From NCBI GenBank assembly GCA_046719575.1, contig JBDNCP010000149.1, positions 1 to 11,366 on the forward strand: 11,366 nucleotides of DNA, written 5' to 3'. Made by a program: the position numbers and the translations under genes. The notes under the pieces are model-generated. The model was not told the origin of the DNA. It was given only the letters and a program-made list of their open reading frames with translations, and searched no databases. Positions 1 to 6,758 of this stretch are shown here, one piece after another (position 1 is the stretch's first letter; the number at the start of each line of letters is the position of its first letter). Source of the DNA: Thermoleptolyngbya sp046719575 (GTDB lineage: Bacteria > Cyanobacteriota > Cyanobacteriia > Elainellales > Elainellaceae).

Positions 1-29
1 TAGAGAACTGCATCGAACCCGTGAGTCCT

Positions 30-326
30 ATGAACACCTCATCCTCTCTTCATCAAGGTAGCGATCGCCCCTCTTGGCTCCAGCCCCTCCGCAACTGGTT
101 GGATGACCTGCAAATCTGCGATCGCCAGACAGCCCACCTGATCTCGCGTCTGATTCCCGCCCAGTGTCCCTTCGAGCGCGACATCGTAGTGTTTGGGCGC
201 AAGGTCGGCCATATCCCGCCCCTGTGCAAGCTAAACCCACTTTATGAGCAATTCGTCGGGCTGCGCTTCCGTGCGCTCTGCTATCTCGCAGATCAATGCG
301 GCGAAGACATCAGTGCTTACTGCTAG
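30..326 (+). CDS. Mo-dependent nitrogenase C-terminal-domain family protein (stand-alone)
   Basis: This small soluble protein of 98 residues matches the family named after the C-terminal domain of some Mo-nitrogenase proteins (Mo_nitro_C). The family is common in cyanobacteria as a free-standing protein and has no firmly established biochemical role. Visible hallmarks are CPFERD (residues 46-51), HIPPLCKLNPLYEQ (61-74) and a GLRFRALCYLADQCGED run (77-93). It has six cysteines (30, 46, 66, 84, 90, 98), one being the last residue, which suggests metal or redox chemistry, although that is inference. There is no signal peptide or membrane segment. I prefer the ATG at 30; a GTG at 21 would add three residues, and neither has a strong ribosome-binding site. 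No nif gene is visible nearby, so the name should not be read as evidence of nitrogen fixation. Confidence 0.85.
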   Translation: MNTSSSLHQGSDRPSWLQPLRNWLDDLQICDRQTAHLISRLIPAQCPFERDIVVFGRKVGHIPPLCKLNPLYEQFVGLRFRALCYLADQCGEDISAYC

Positions 327-387
327 ATCGGGCAGCTTCCAGACACCCAAAACCCCAACCCTCGACACTTTATCCCGGAGTCGTGCC

Positions 388-495
388 ATGCAACCCACCA
401 CCTCCCAAGCCCAATTTCCCAAAGCCGAATTTCCCTTCTTTCTAGAATCTAGCTTGGGTATTCTCGGCTTCCTGCTGCTGATTTGTCTGTTCTAA
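388..495 (+). CDS. possible 35-residue single-pass membrane peptide
   Basis: This short open frame begins with ATG, with GGAG at 377-380 and a 7-base gap, one of the best-placed ribosome-binding sites in the window. The product has a polar N-terminal half (MQPTTSQAQFPKAEF) and a hydrophobic C-terminal half ending LGILGFLLLICLF, as expected for a single-pass membrane peptide. It lies 61 bases after the upstream gene on the same strand and could be co-transcribed with it. I do not recognise the sequence. Cyanobacteria use many proteins of 30-40 residues as small subunits of photosynthetic or NDH complexes, but nothing here matches a specific one. It could equally be a chance frame, so conservation is the deciding test. 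Confidence 0.4.
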   Translation: MQPTTSQAQFPKAEFPFFLESSLGILGFLLLICLF

Positions 496-520
496 TTCCG
501 ATTGTTTAATTCCGGTTGAG
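493..520. repeat. imperfect tandem duplication, 14-bp unit x2
   Basis: TAATTCCGATTGTT is followed directly by TAATTCCGGTTGAG, matching at 11 of 14 positions. It starts at the stop codon of the small frame and fills part of the 51-base gap to the converging YihY-family gene. I see no clear terminator in that gap. Confidence 0.5.
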
Positions 521-546
521 CTAAACTGCTAACTCGACTAGCCTTG

Positions 547-1485
547 CTAATCTCTCGCTTCTGCACGCCGCTGCATTTCTTCCATTTCTTCAAGATGTAG
601 TTGTCGTCGCTGCTCGTATTGCTCCATCGCTTCGCCCACGGTGACGTTGATTTCGTCCCCCAGCAGCATGACCAGCGACGTAAGATAGAGCCACAGCAGC
701 AAAATAATCACCGCGCCCACCGCTCCATAAACGCGGTTATAATCGGCAAAATTCGCAACATACAGCCGAAACAGATTAGACAACACAGCCCAAAAAATCG
801 CCGCCAGCAGCGCCCCCGGCATGATTGGCCGCCGCCTATCCCAAAGGCTAGGGCCAAAGCGATACACCGCTGCAAACGTAATCGAAATCAGCAGCAGCGT
901 TACAGACAGCGGCAGCAGTTGCCACAGCATCAGCAGCCAAGGCCGCAGCGTGGGAGCCTGACTTGACACCTGGCGCACCAGCAGATCCCCAATAAACACG
1001 ATTGCCAGTGCCAATATCAGCAGCACCAGTCCGCTCACGGTCAGCCCCAGAGACACAAGCTTGGCTTTCCAAAATGGACGGAGGCGATCGCGCGGAATTT
1101 GATGAATCTGATCTAGCGCGGTCATCGCTGCGCTCGCCGCCCCAGAGGCCGCCCAAATCGCCACCAAAAAGCTAAGAGAAAATAGCGTGCGATCGCGGGA
1201 GTTACTCAGTTCCTCCGTAAAAGACTGAATAATGCCCCACGCCTCCACCGGCACCACTTCGCTCACCTGATCCATCAGGCGAAGAAAAGTTGTGTTCAAC
1301 GGCTGAAACAAGCCGATCGCGGTCAAAATCGCCAGAATCGCCGGAAACAAAGCCAGCATGGCATTATAAGCCATTTCTGCGGATAAGCCCGGCAGCCGAT
1401 GGGCCGCGGCCCGCTGAACGACTCGACGCACCACGCCCAGACGCAGGTGAGTAAAAAACTGGAAAAATCGAGAGAGAGTGGGCAT
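547..1485 (-). CDS. YihY/BrkB family inner-membrane protein
   Basis: This 312-residue polytopic membrane protein belongs to the YihY/virulence factor BrkB family. These proteins were once annotated as ribonuclease BN, which is not supported for the family, and the transported substrate is not established. Family features are LPGLSAEMAYNAMLALFPA near the N-terminus, several hydrophobic segments, the YRFGPSLWDRRRPIMPGAL loop, and the final helix with LLLWLYLTSLVMLLGDEIN. The C-terminal tail is charged (EQYEQRRQLHLEEMEEMQRR). Start choice is uncertain. The ATG at 1485 begins MPTLSRFFQFF, fitting the usual family start, but has no ribosome-binding site. A GTG at 1569 would add 28 residues and has GAGG at 1577-1580 with a 7-base gap. 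The added stretch contains a 12-bp tandem duplication like those in spacers, so I favour 1485. A strong terminator upstream suggests it has its own promoter. Confidence 0.88.
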   Translation of the reverse strand: MPTLSRFFQFFTHLRLGVVRRVVQRAAAHRLPGLSAEMAYNAMLALFPAILAILTAIGLFQPLNTTFLRLMDQVSEVVPVEAWGIIQSFTEELSNSRDRTLFSLSFLVAIWAASGAASAAMTALDQIHQIPRDRLRPFWKAKLVSLGLTVSGLVLLILALAIVFIGDLLVRQVSSQAPTLRPWLLMLWQLLPLSVTLLLISITFAAVYRFGPSLWDRRRPIMPGALLAAIFWAVLSNLFRLYVANFADYNRVYGAVGAVIILLLWLYLTSLVMLLGDEINVTVGEAMEQYEQRRQLHLEEMEEMQRRAEARD

Positions 1486-1496
1486 GGAGTTTGCAA

Positions 1497-1520
1497 CAAC
1501 AGGCGCGACAACAGGCGCAG
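1497..1520. repeat. tandem duplication, 12-bp unit x2
   Basis: CAACAGGCGCGA is followed directly by CAACAGGCGCAG, identical over the first 10 bases. If the GTG at 1569 is the true start of the YihY-family gene, this encodes a doubled APVV motif. Otherwise it is part of the 5' leader. Confidence 0.65.
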
Positions 1521-1633
1521 AAGCAAAGAGAATGCAACTGCCACGGCTCAAATCATAGCGAGTCCGCACTCTACAGCCTCACATTTTGCAGCCTATCCTA
1601 GCAAGCGAGGAGATGGCGACGCTCTAGGGACAG

Positions 1634-1680
1634 AAAAACGGGCCTTCACAAGTCTCCACTCAGGAAACTCAGAAAGACCC
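1634..1680 (-). terminator. rho-independent terminator after the porin gene
   Basis: Read on the minus strand, the arm at 1680-1663 (GGGTCTTTCT then GAGTTTCC) pairs with the arm at 1657-1640 (GGAGACTT then GTGAAGGCCC) around a TGAGT loop, with one mismatch, and is followed by GTTTTT. Several pairs are G-U on this strand and would be A-C on the other, which fixes the direction. It lies about 100 bases past the porin stop codon and separates it from the YihY-family gene. Confidence 0.82.
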
Positions 1681-1705
1681 GCGTCGTCAGTATGCTAAAG
1701 CACGT

Positions 1706-1735
1706 TCAAAAACGCCTGAGTCAAAAACGCTTGAG
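1706..1735. repeat. tandem duplication, 15-bp unit x2
   Basis: TCAAAAACGCCTGAG is followed directly by TCAAAAACGCTTGAG, with one mismatch. It lies between the porin stop codon and its terminator hairpin, so it would be in the 3' untranslated region of the porin mRNA. Confidence 0.75.
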
Positions 1736-1780
1736 TCGCGCAGCCATCAACCGATTCACTTCAGAAAAATTAGAAAGCCA

Positions 1781-3829
1781 CTAGAACGAAAACTGGAAGC
1801 GCAGGTTGCCGACATACACAGGCGGATTGCTGTCGAAGTTGTTGGCATTCCAAATCACGTAGAAAGCCGGAACCAGCGAGATGTTGTCACTTACCGAGTA
1901 GCGATAGGACACCTCAAGCTCTGCCTGAGTACCGCCATCGCCGCCGCCCGACAGCAAAAACTGCTCACCCGCCAAATAGTCATGAGGAATCAGGAATGAA
2001 ATCACGCCCAGCGCACCCCGCTTAAACAGATCCGGGAAGCCCAAGCCCACCTGGAAGGACTGTACCCGCACCTGGCGACCTTCCTCGCGGGCCACCGGGT
2101 TCACATCCACCCGTCCCCAAGAATAGCGAGCAAACAGACCAATCCAGTCGGCAATCTGCCAGTCGAAGTTGGCCATCAGCGTGTCCGCCCCCGAATCATT
2201 CAGCGTTCCCCCAAAGCCATCGTCAATGTAGCCGTAGGGCACAGGCTCACCCACCGCTCCCCCAATGAAGCCGTTGTAGGGTTTCAGGCTAGAGCGGGCA
2301 TAGAGCAGGCGCAGGTTAAAGGTTCGCGAAGGCGAAAAGGCAAGCTGAGCGGTGATGATATTGCTGCTGTTGAACAAGCCATCACTGGGATTATTTGATG
2401 TGTTGAACCCAAGGGCAGGGTTTAGAAATTCGGAGTTTTCTGCCAGATAGCCCACACTAAGCTGGAGTGGATCGATGATTTTCCAGCGAATCACAATGCC
2501 GCTGCCCCGGTCGATCGCGCTGAGCAGGGTGCTGCCCGACGAGTTGAAGCTAGACGCGCCCGTTTGAAAGAAGGTAAAGCGGTTGCCGTCGAAATAGCGA
2601 TAGTAGTTCAGGCGGGGGCCGATGTCCACTTGCACAGCATCGCCAATGGGAAATGAGTAGAACAGTTCGCGCACGACCACATTGTTGGGTGTGCCAGCGC
2701 CCTGATCGGTGAAGGGTACGCCCCAGCTATTGAAGAAACCAGACGACACAAGCTGGTTTGCAGGGGAATCGCCATTGCCCACTGCCAGTTGAGTCACTAG
2801 GGAATCGCGCCCGGTGAAGGAGGTATTCAGGTTTAGGTTGACGTAATAGCTGAAGGTGAGTTGGGGCTGGTCGCGGAAGACGCGGCTGGGGCGGCCGTTG
2901 GCATCTCGGATGGGCGGTGCAAAGGGGTTGGGGGCAAACGGGTTGCGTTCTGTCAGAATGCGTCCATCGGGGAATGCCTGGGTCAGGTTCATCCAGGCGT
3001 TGCCCCGCAGAACGGTGGTCGTTGAAAACTGGTTGGCTTCCAGTTCGGCGACGGCGGCTTCTAGCGCGTCTACTCGACCCCGCAGCACTGCCAGCTCAGC
3101 GGCAAATTCTCGCTGGAGGGCTTCGATGCGCGCCAGGGCTTCTGGGTCGAGGGAGTCGAGCCGACCTACCACTGCATCCAGGCAAGAGGCCAGACCTGCT
3201 GCAAACTCGTAGCGGGTCATGGCGCGGCCGCCGCGAAACGTGCCGTCGGGATAACCTTCTAAACAATCCAGTCCGCCTTCTGCCTCAGAGTTGGCCAGGT
3301 AGGCCAGGGCTTCGTAGGCCCAATCGCTCGGCTGCACATCGGAAAACTGCTGAACCGAAGTGACCTGAGCCATTGCCGGATTCACATCGACTGGTAGCGT
3401 GCCGCTGAGCAGCATGTCTACTGGAATGGCGATCGCCTCGCTGGTGATCTCTGAGGCGGATAGCTCTGCGGCACTAGACGCGCCTTGCATTTCAGGCGGC
3501 AGCGTCGAGGGAGCCTCTAGCGGTGCGACATCCAGATCTGGCTCTGGTAAAACTTCTAAAACTTCGGGCTGTTCAGTTGTGATCGGGTCGGGTTCCAGGT
3601 CTGCGACAGGGGAAGACTCAGACAACGTTGCATCGGCTAACCTTGTGGCTTCTAGGTCAGACAAGGGCAAGCCGGCCTCGATTGCTGCGCTTGCAACGGC
3701 GGCATCCAGAGCGGGTTGTGTCTTAGCTTCGGGTGGCGCGATTGGGCTGGCGATCGCCCGATGATGCATTCCAAAAGCCCCTGCCACGACCAATGCCGCT
3801 AGCAGAGGTCTAAACACCTCAAATCTCAT
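1781..3829 (-). CDS. SLH-domain outer-membrane porin (cyanobacterial OprB/iron-uptake-porin type)
   Basis: This 682-residue outer-membrane channel protein has the order usual for the family. Residues 1-28 are a signal peptide (MRFEVFRPLLAALVVAGAFG...AIAS). A long acidic, proline-rich stretch follows (about 30-155). An SLH domain (about 156-218, FSDVQPSDWAYEALAYLA to MTRYEFAAGLASCLDAV) would bind peptidoglycan or cell-wall polymer. A coiled coil (about 220-266, LDSLDPEALARIEALQREF) leads into a beta-barrel of about 415 residues ending in the aromatic VGNLRFQFSF, as outer-membrane proteins do. Many homologues are labelled iron uptake porin, but transport of iron or inorganic ions here is inference. 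I choose the ATG at 3829 because it directly precedes the signal peptide and has GAGGAG (3839-3844) 9 bases upstream; an upstream in-frame start at 3871 would put 14 residues before the signal peptide. It is probably monocistronic, with its own terminator. Confidence 0.9.
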   Translation of the reverse strand: MRFEVFRPLLAALVVAGAFGMHHRAIASPIAPPEAKTQPALDAAVASAAIEAGLPLSDLEATRLADATLSESSPVADLEPDPITTEQPEVLEVLPEPDLDVAPLEAPSTLPPEMQGASSAAELSASEITSEAIAIPVDMLLSGTLPVDVNPAMAQVTSVQQFSDVQPSDWAYEALAYLANSEAEGGLDCLEGYPDGTFRGGRAMTRYEFAAGLASCLDAVVGRLDSLDPEALARIEALQREFAAELAVLRGRVDALEAAVAELEANQFSTTTVLRGNAWMNLTQAFPDGRILTERNPFAPNPFAPPIRDANGRPSRVFRDQPQLTFSYYVNLNLNTSFTGRDSLVTQLAVGNGDSPANQLVSSGFFNSWGVPFTDQGAGTPNNVVVRELFYSFPIGDAVQVDIGPRLNYYRYFDGNRFTFFQTGASSFNSSGSTLLSAIDRGSGIVIRWKIIDPLQLSVGYLAENSEFLNPALGFNTSNNPSDGLFNSSNIITAQLAFSPSRTFNLRLLYARSSLKPYNGFIGGAVGEPVPYGYIDDGFGGTLNDSGADTLMANFDWQIADWIGLFARYSWGRVDVNPVAREEGRQVRVQSFQVGLGFPDLFKRGALGVISFLIPHDYLAGEQFLLSGGGDGGTQAELEVSYRYSVSDNISLVPAFYVIWNANNFDSNPPVYVGNLRFQFSF

Positions 3830-3915
3830 TTCATAAAGCTCCTCAAACACCACGATGACGGTCAAGAACAATCAGCAGCCTGCTTAAGCTAGGCATTTCT
3901 AATGCATCTTCCCGA

Positions 3916-3956
3916 TGTCAATGCATTATTTCAGCGCATTATCTCAACGCATTATT
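3916..3956 (-). promoter_or_regulatory. triple 13-bp direct repeat beside a -35-like hexamer upstream of the porin
   Basis: Three adjacent 13-bp units share the pattern TCANYGCATTATY: 3918-3930, 3931-3943 and 3944-3956. On the minus strand each reads AATAATGC or GATAATGC. The porin-proximal unit overlaps a perfect TTGACA (3916-3921 read in reverse), about 87 bases before the porin start codon, so the array sits where an activator or repressor of the porin promoter would bind. The AATAAT/GATAAT cores loosely recall Fur-type hexamers, but the 13-bp spacing is not a Fur box. No clear -10 hexamer stands at ideal spacing. Confidence 0.45.
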
Positions 3957-4057
3957 TCTAAATAGCTTCACTCAATAGAAATCAAGATATGCGAATTTAG
4001 AGAAATGACTTTTCAGCAAGCTAAAAACATTTCTATATAGGCTAATCCCGGCCGAAG

Positions 4058-4076
4058 CTCGGATTTGTATTCCGAG
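4058..4076. repeat. perfect 6-bp hairpin
   Basis: CTCGGA and TCCGAG flank a 7-base AT-rich loop. It is not followed by a T-run in either direction, so it is not an obvious terminator. An operator or a chance structure are both possible. Confidence 0.4.
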
Positions 4077-4135
4077 TTACACTCACAAAAGAATATTCTG
4101 GCTTGTCAACATAAAATCAAGAATCGATAGTATAG

Positions 4136-4161
4136 TGTGGCTTCAAATTGTGGCTTCAAAT
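4136..4161. repeat. perfect tandem duplication, 13-bp unit x2
   Basis: TGTGGCTTCAAAT occurs twice with no gap and no mismatch, in the spacer between the porin and the permease. Confidence 0.8.
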
Positions 4162-4318
4162 CAAAAGCATAGAAAAAAGTGGTTGACGTAAAGACAGATT
4201 TGGTCAAAAGTGGCTACTAGAAAAGCCTTCTAGGTCTGAAGTCGGGTTTCAGAATTGTTGGCAAAACCCTCTTTCGAGAGACTCTTTCAAGGCATTTGAG
4301 TCAGCTTTGAAACTCTGC

Positions 4319-4364
4319 AAAAAGGGGACATGGTGCGTGCTTTTTTCACGACAACCATATCCCC
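4319..4364 (-). terminator. rho-independent terminator after the purine permease
   Basis: On the minus strand GGGGATATGGT (4364-4354) pairs with ACCATGTCCCC (4334-4324), with an inner CGTG/CACG stem, and is followed by TTTTT (4323-4319). The single imperfect pair is T-G on this strand and C-A on the other, supporting minus-strand function. It lies 77 bases after the permease stop codon. Confidence 0.82.
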
Positions 4365-4379
4365 TTATGGAAACATTTT

Positions 4380-4401
4380 TTCGAGGCTATTTCGAGGCTA
4401 T
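4380..4401. repeat. perfect tandem duplication, 11-bp unit x2
   Basis: TTCGAGGCTAT occurs twice in a row between the permease stop codon and its terminator hairpin. Confidence 0.75.
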
Positions 4402-4440
4402 ATTGACTGGTCTATCTACATCAAAAGAGAGTCATCAAGT

Positions 4441-5880
4441 CTACGACTCTTCAACGAGATCTTGCGAAACTTCTTCTGCATCATCTTTGCGAGGCAGCAG
4501 CCAACTGAGCAAGATTGCCGTCAAGCCGCCTGTCGAAATGCTAGAACCAAAGAGATTCCTGAAAAGAGGCGACTTGCCATCAAAAATTTCTGGAGCGTAT
4601 AGCACACCCAAACCCAGCGCTAGAGAAACAGCAACAATAATCATCGACCGACGATCCAGGTTGGCAGAAGACACAATGTTTAGCCCAGCGACAGCGATCG
4701 AGCCGAACATAATCAGCGTTGCACCACCTAGTACAGGCTGAGGGATCGCCTGGAATACGCCGCCCACGATGGGAAGCAGCCCTAGAATTGCAAAGATGCC
4801 AGCCACAAAGAAACCGACATAGCGGCTGCCCACACCCGTCATCTGAATCACGCCGTTATTTTGGCTGAAGGTGGTATTGGGGAAGGTATTCAGCAAGGCG
4901 GCGATCGCCGAATTGACTCCATCTCCCAAAACACCGCCCTTAATTCGGCGAACATAGACGGGGCCCTTTACAGGCTCACCAGAAACAGCAGAAGTCGCCG
5001 TCAGGTCGCCAACTGTTTCAATCGCCGTCAGCACGTACAGCAGAACAAAGGGGAGGAACGTCGTCAGGTCAAAACGCATCCCATAACGGAACGGAATGGG
5101 CAGGCTAAAGACGGGCAAGCTGCTGAGGGCGCTGAAATTGACCAAACCCATCGCCGCAGCAATGATGTAACCCACAATTAAGCCAATGGCGATCGCCCCC
5201 ATTCGCAGGAAGCGGTTACCAGAAACCGTGAGGGCAATCACGATGGCCATGACCAGTCCACCCAGCCCCAAGTTTTGCCAGCTTCCGAAACTGCCATCAG
5301 CCGCCCGCTGAGCCGCAGCACCACCCGCAAAGCTGATCATTCCAGTCCTGATCAGCCCCAGACCAATAATCATGACCACTGTGCCCGAAACCACTGGCGT
5401 AATGATTTTGCTGAGCAAGTGCAGGAAGCGGCTCAGAATAATTTCCACCGAAGAGCCAAAAAAGCACACACCAAAAATGAGTGCCAGCGCCTGCTCTGGG
5501 GTGCTGCCGCCCTGGATTGCGGCTGTTCCTGCACCAATGATCGGGCCCAAAAAGGCAAAACTTGTTCCCTGCAAGCTGAGCAGGCCAGAGCCAATGGGGC
5601 CAATTTTGCGGCACTGAATAAAGGTACAGATGCCAGAGGCAAAGAGCGACATGCTCACAAGGTAGCTGGTATTGACGGGATCAAGCCCTAAGGCCCCTGA
5701 GATAATCAGCGGGGGTGTGATGATTCCCACAAATGATGCCAGCACATGCTGAAGCGCCACAAAAAAAGATTCGCCAACTGGGGGCTTATCATTCAGCCCG
5801 TAGAGCAGTTCCGATTTGATAATCGGTTCGCTCGATGTGGAGGTTTCCTCCAATGTTAAATCCCGATCTGCTTGTGCCAT
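4441..5880 (-). CDS. NCS2-family purine permease, XanQ-like (xanthine/uric acid : H+ symporter)
   Basis: This 479-residue polytopic inner-membrane transporter of the nucleobase:cation symporter-2 family imports a purine base with protons. The residues known to matter in E. coli XanQ are all in register: H45 (XanQ H31), E288 (E272), D292 (D276), D320 (D304) and Q340-N341 (Q324-N325), the last within QNNGVIQMTGVGSRYVG. The QNNG form of this motif is typical of xanthine and urate transporters, whereas UraA-type uracil carriers have a different sequence there. Length fits the family (XanQ has 466 residues). The start is ATG with purine-rich GGAAGGGGA directly upstream. No purine catabolism gene is adjacent, so whether xanthine, urate or another base is taken up is inferred from the motif alone. 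A strong terminator follows, indicating a single-gene unit. Confidence 0.93.
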   Translation of the reverse strand: MAQADRDLTLEETSTSSEPIIKSELLYGLNDKPPVGESFFVALQHVLASFVGIITPPLIISGALGLDPVNTSYLVSMSLFASGICTFIQCRKIGPIGSGLLSLQGTSFAFLGPIIGAGTAAIQGGSTPEQALALIFGVCFFGSSVEIILSRFLHLLSKIITPVVSGTVVMIIGLGLIRTGMISFAGGAAAQRAADGSFGSWQNLGLGGLVMAIVIALTVSGNRFLRMGAIAIGLIVGYIIAAAMGLVNFSALSSLPVFSLPIPFRYGMRFDLTTFLPFVLLYVLTAIETVGDLTATSAVSGEPVKGPVYVRRIKGGVLGDGVNSAIAALLNTFPNTTFSQNNGVIQMTGVGSRYVGFFVAGIFAILGLLPIVGGVFQAIPQPVLGGATLIMFGSIAVAGLNIVSSANLDRRSMIIVAVSLALGLGVLYAPEIFDGKSPLFRNLFGSSISTGGLTAILLSWLLPRKDDAEEVSQDLVEES

Positions 5881-6009
5881 TCCCCTTCCACATCTCCTGA
5901 AATAAAAGCTAGAACAGACTTTTCATAAATAGGGTTTGCATCAAAGATTCGCAATCAATCAGAATTTTATTTGTTTCAAAAGATACCAAACCGACCCATA
6001 AATTATCTG

Positions 6010-6042
6010 AGACAAAAATTAGACAAAGATTAGTCAAAACTC
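6010..6042. repeat. tandem duplication, 11-bp unit x2-3
   Basis: AGACAAAAATT is followed by AGACAAAGATT (one mismatch) and then a degraded third copy beginning AGTCAAAAC, in the leader of the permease. Confidence 0.6.
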
Positions 6043-6119
6043 CGCCTTAGAATCCACAATTTGGACTGAGGACATCACGAGCAGCACAGCTAATCAGCGA
6101 TTCCGATGACTGTATTTTG

Positions 6120-6141
6120 CCGATGACCAACCGATGACCAA
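6120..6141. repeat. perfect tandem duplication, 11-bp unit x2
   Basis: CCGATGACCAA occurs twice with no gap. A partial third copy, CCGATGAC, lies just upstream at about 6113. Confidence 0.75.
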
Positions 6142-6189
6142 TTAGAACCTCAGAATCCAGTTGAAGGACTCGCCAGGGCTGCTGTAGAT

Positions 6190-6214
6190 CCTTTAGAAAA
6201 GACCCTTTAGAAAA
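6190..6214. repeat. tandem duplication with 14-bp period
   Basis: CCTTTAGAAAA occurs at 6190-6200 and again at 6204-6214, separated by GAC. Confidence 0.6.
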
Positions 6215-6288
6215 TTAAAAAACCTAGGGCAATCAGACCGCTAGCCAACAAAACTGCTGTCAGGACTGTTCCCCAAGCTAGTTGACTT

Positions 6289-6378
6289 AGGGCTTACGCA
6301 GTTGGACTATTTCTCGCGGGTGCAGCCCACGAGAAATAGTCCGAAATCCAAAAAATTCATCGCAGGTGCGTAAGTCCT
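6289..6378. mobile_element. 90-bp MITE-like palindromic element
   Basis: The ends are 12-bp terminal inverted repeats, AGGGCTTACGCA and TGCGTAAGTCCT, with one mismatch. Inside is a perfect 13-bp inverted repeat, GGACTATTTCTCG (6304-6316) with CGAGAAATAGTCC (6330-6342), capped by a GGG/CCC stem. It has no coding capacity. Elements with similar aggacttacgca-type ends are, to my knowledge, dispersed widely in cyanobacterial genomes and behave like non-autonomous transposon derivatives. No clean target-site duplication is visible. Confidence 0.65.
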
Positions 6379-6379
6379 G

Positions 6380-6523
6380 TGACTGACAAAACTCGACTCG
6401 CCCTCACCCCAACCTCTCTCCCAGAGTGGAAAAGGGGCTTCAAACCCAGTTCTCAGCTGCGGTTCCCCTTCTCCCTTTTTGGGAAAAGGGGTTGGGGGAC
6501 GAGGGAAAAAGATTTGTCAGTCA
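6380..6523. mobile_element. 144-bp MITE/REP-like inverted-repeat element
   Basis: The element is bounded by exact inverted 11-mers, TGACTGACAAA (6380-6390) and TTTGTCAGTCA (6513-6523). Within these, CCCTCACCCCAACC (6401-6414) pairs with GGTTGGGGGACGAGGG (ending at 6505). The result is a long imperfect palindrome with an unpaired centre. It begins one base after the neighbouring element ends. C-rich and G-rich arms of this kind are recurrent interspersed repeats in cyanobacteria. It has no coding capacity. Confidence 0.6.
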
Positions 6524-6628
6524 ACGAGGTTCCCAAGTTCCCCAAGCCGATTGACTGACAAAACCTGGGCACCAAGCGGTTGAAACCGCTGCCACATCAG
6601 CGAGGTTTCCCAAGACCTGTACACAAAA

Positions 6629-6656
6629 TTTTGAGCTGCTTATTTTGAGCTGCTGA
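6629..6656. repeat. tandem duplication, 14-bp unit x2
   Basis: TTTTGAGCTGCTTA is followed directly by TTTTGAGCTGCTGA, with one mismatch. Confidence 0.7.
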
Positions 6657-6734
6657 CAACCTCCTGGCAAAAGCACCCTCCGGGTGGCACCTTACAAGGA
6701 TTGCAACGATGCCTATCGTCAAGACACCAATAAA

Positions 6735-6758
6735 TTGCATACAAAATACTGTATACAA
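6735..6758. promoter_or_regulatory. near-palindrome TTGCATAC-N8-GTATACAA
   Basis: Arms of 8 bp with one mismatch flank AAAATACT. The symmetry and the TGTATAC-like core suggest a dimeric repressor site, for example of the GntR type, but no regulator gene is nearby. The next gene start is 220 bases away, so the target is unclear. Confidence 0.3.

Larger units (their letters stand above)
3830..4440. other. spacer between the porin and the purine permease
   Basis: This 611-base AT-rich stretch has no convincing gene. From left to right it holds the porin leader with its ribosome-binding site, a triple 13-bp repeat next to a TTGACA hexamer, a perfect hairpin at 4058-4076, two further tandem duplications, and the terminator of the permease. 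Open frames at 4307-4741 and 4330-4602 overlap the permease end in antisense and look like chance frames. Confidence 0.7.

Noticed and set aside
4307..4741. Plus-strand open frames of 144 and 90 residues over the permease terminator and 3' end
   Set aside because: They run antisense to the conserved permease, cross its terminator hairpin and show no recognisable protein features.
5973..5986. Possible NtcA site (GTA-N8-TAC) upstream of the purine permease, read on the minus strand
   Set aside because: The right half-site is AAC instead of TAC, and no well-placed -10 hexamer supports it.
6674..6686. CACCC-TCC-GGGTG hairpin, followed on the minus strand by CTTTT
   Set aside because: It has a short stem with a three-base loop and no gene ends near it on that strand.
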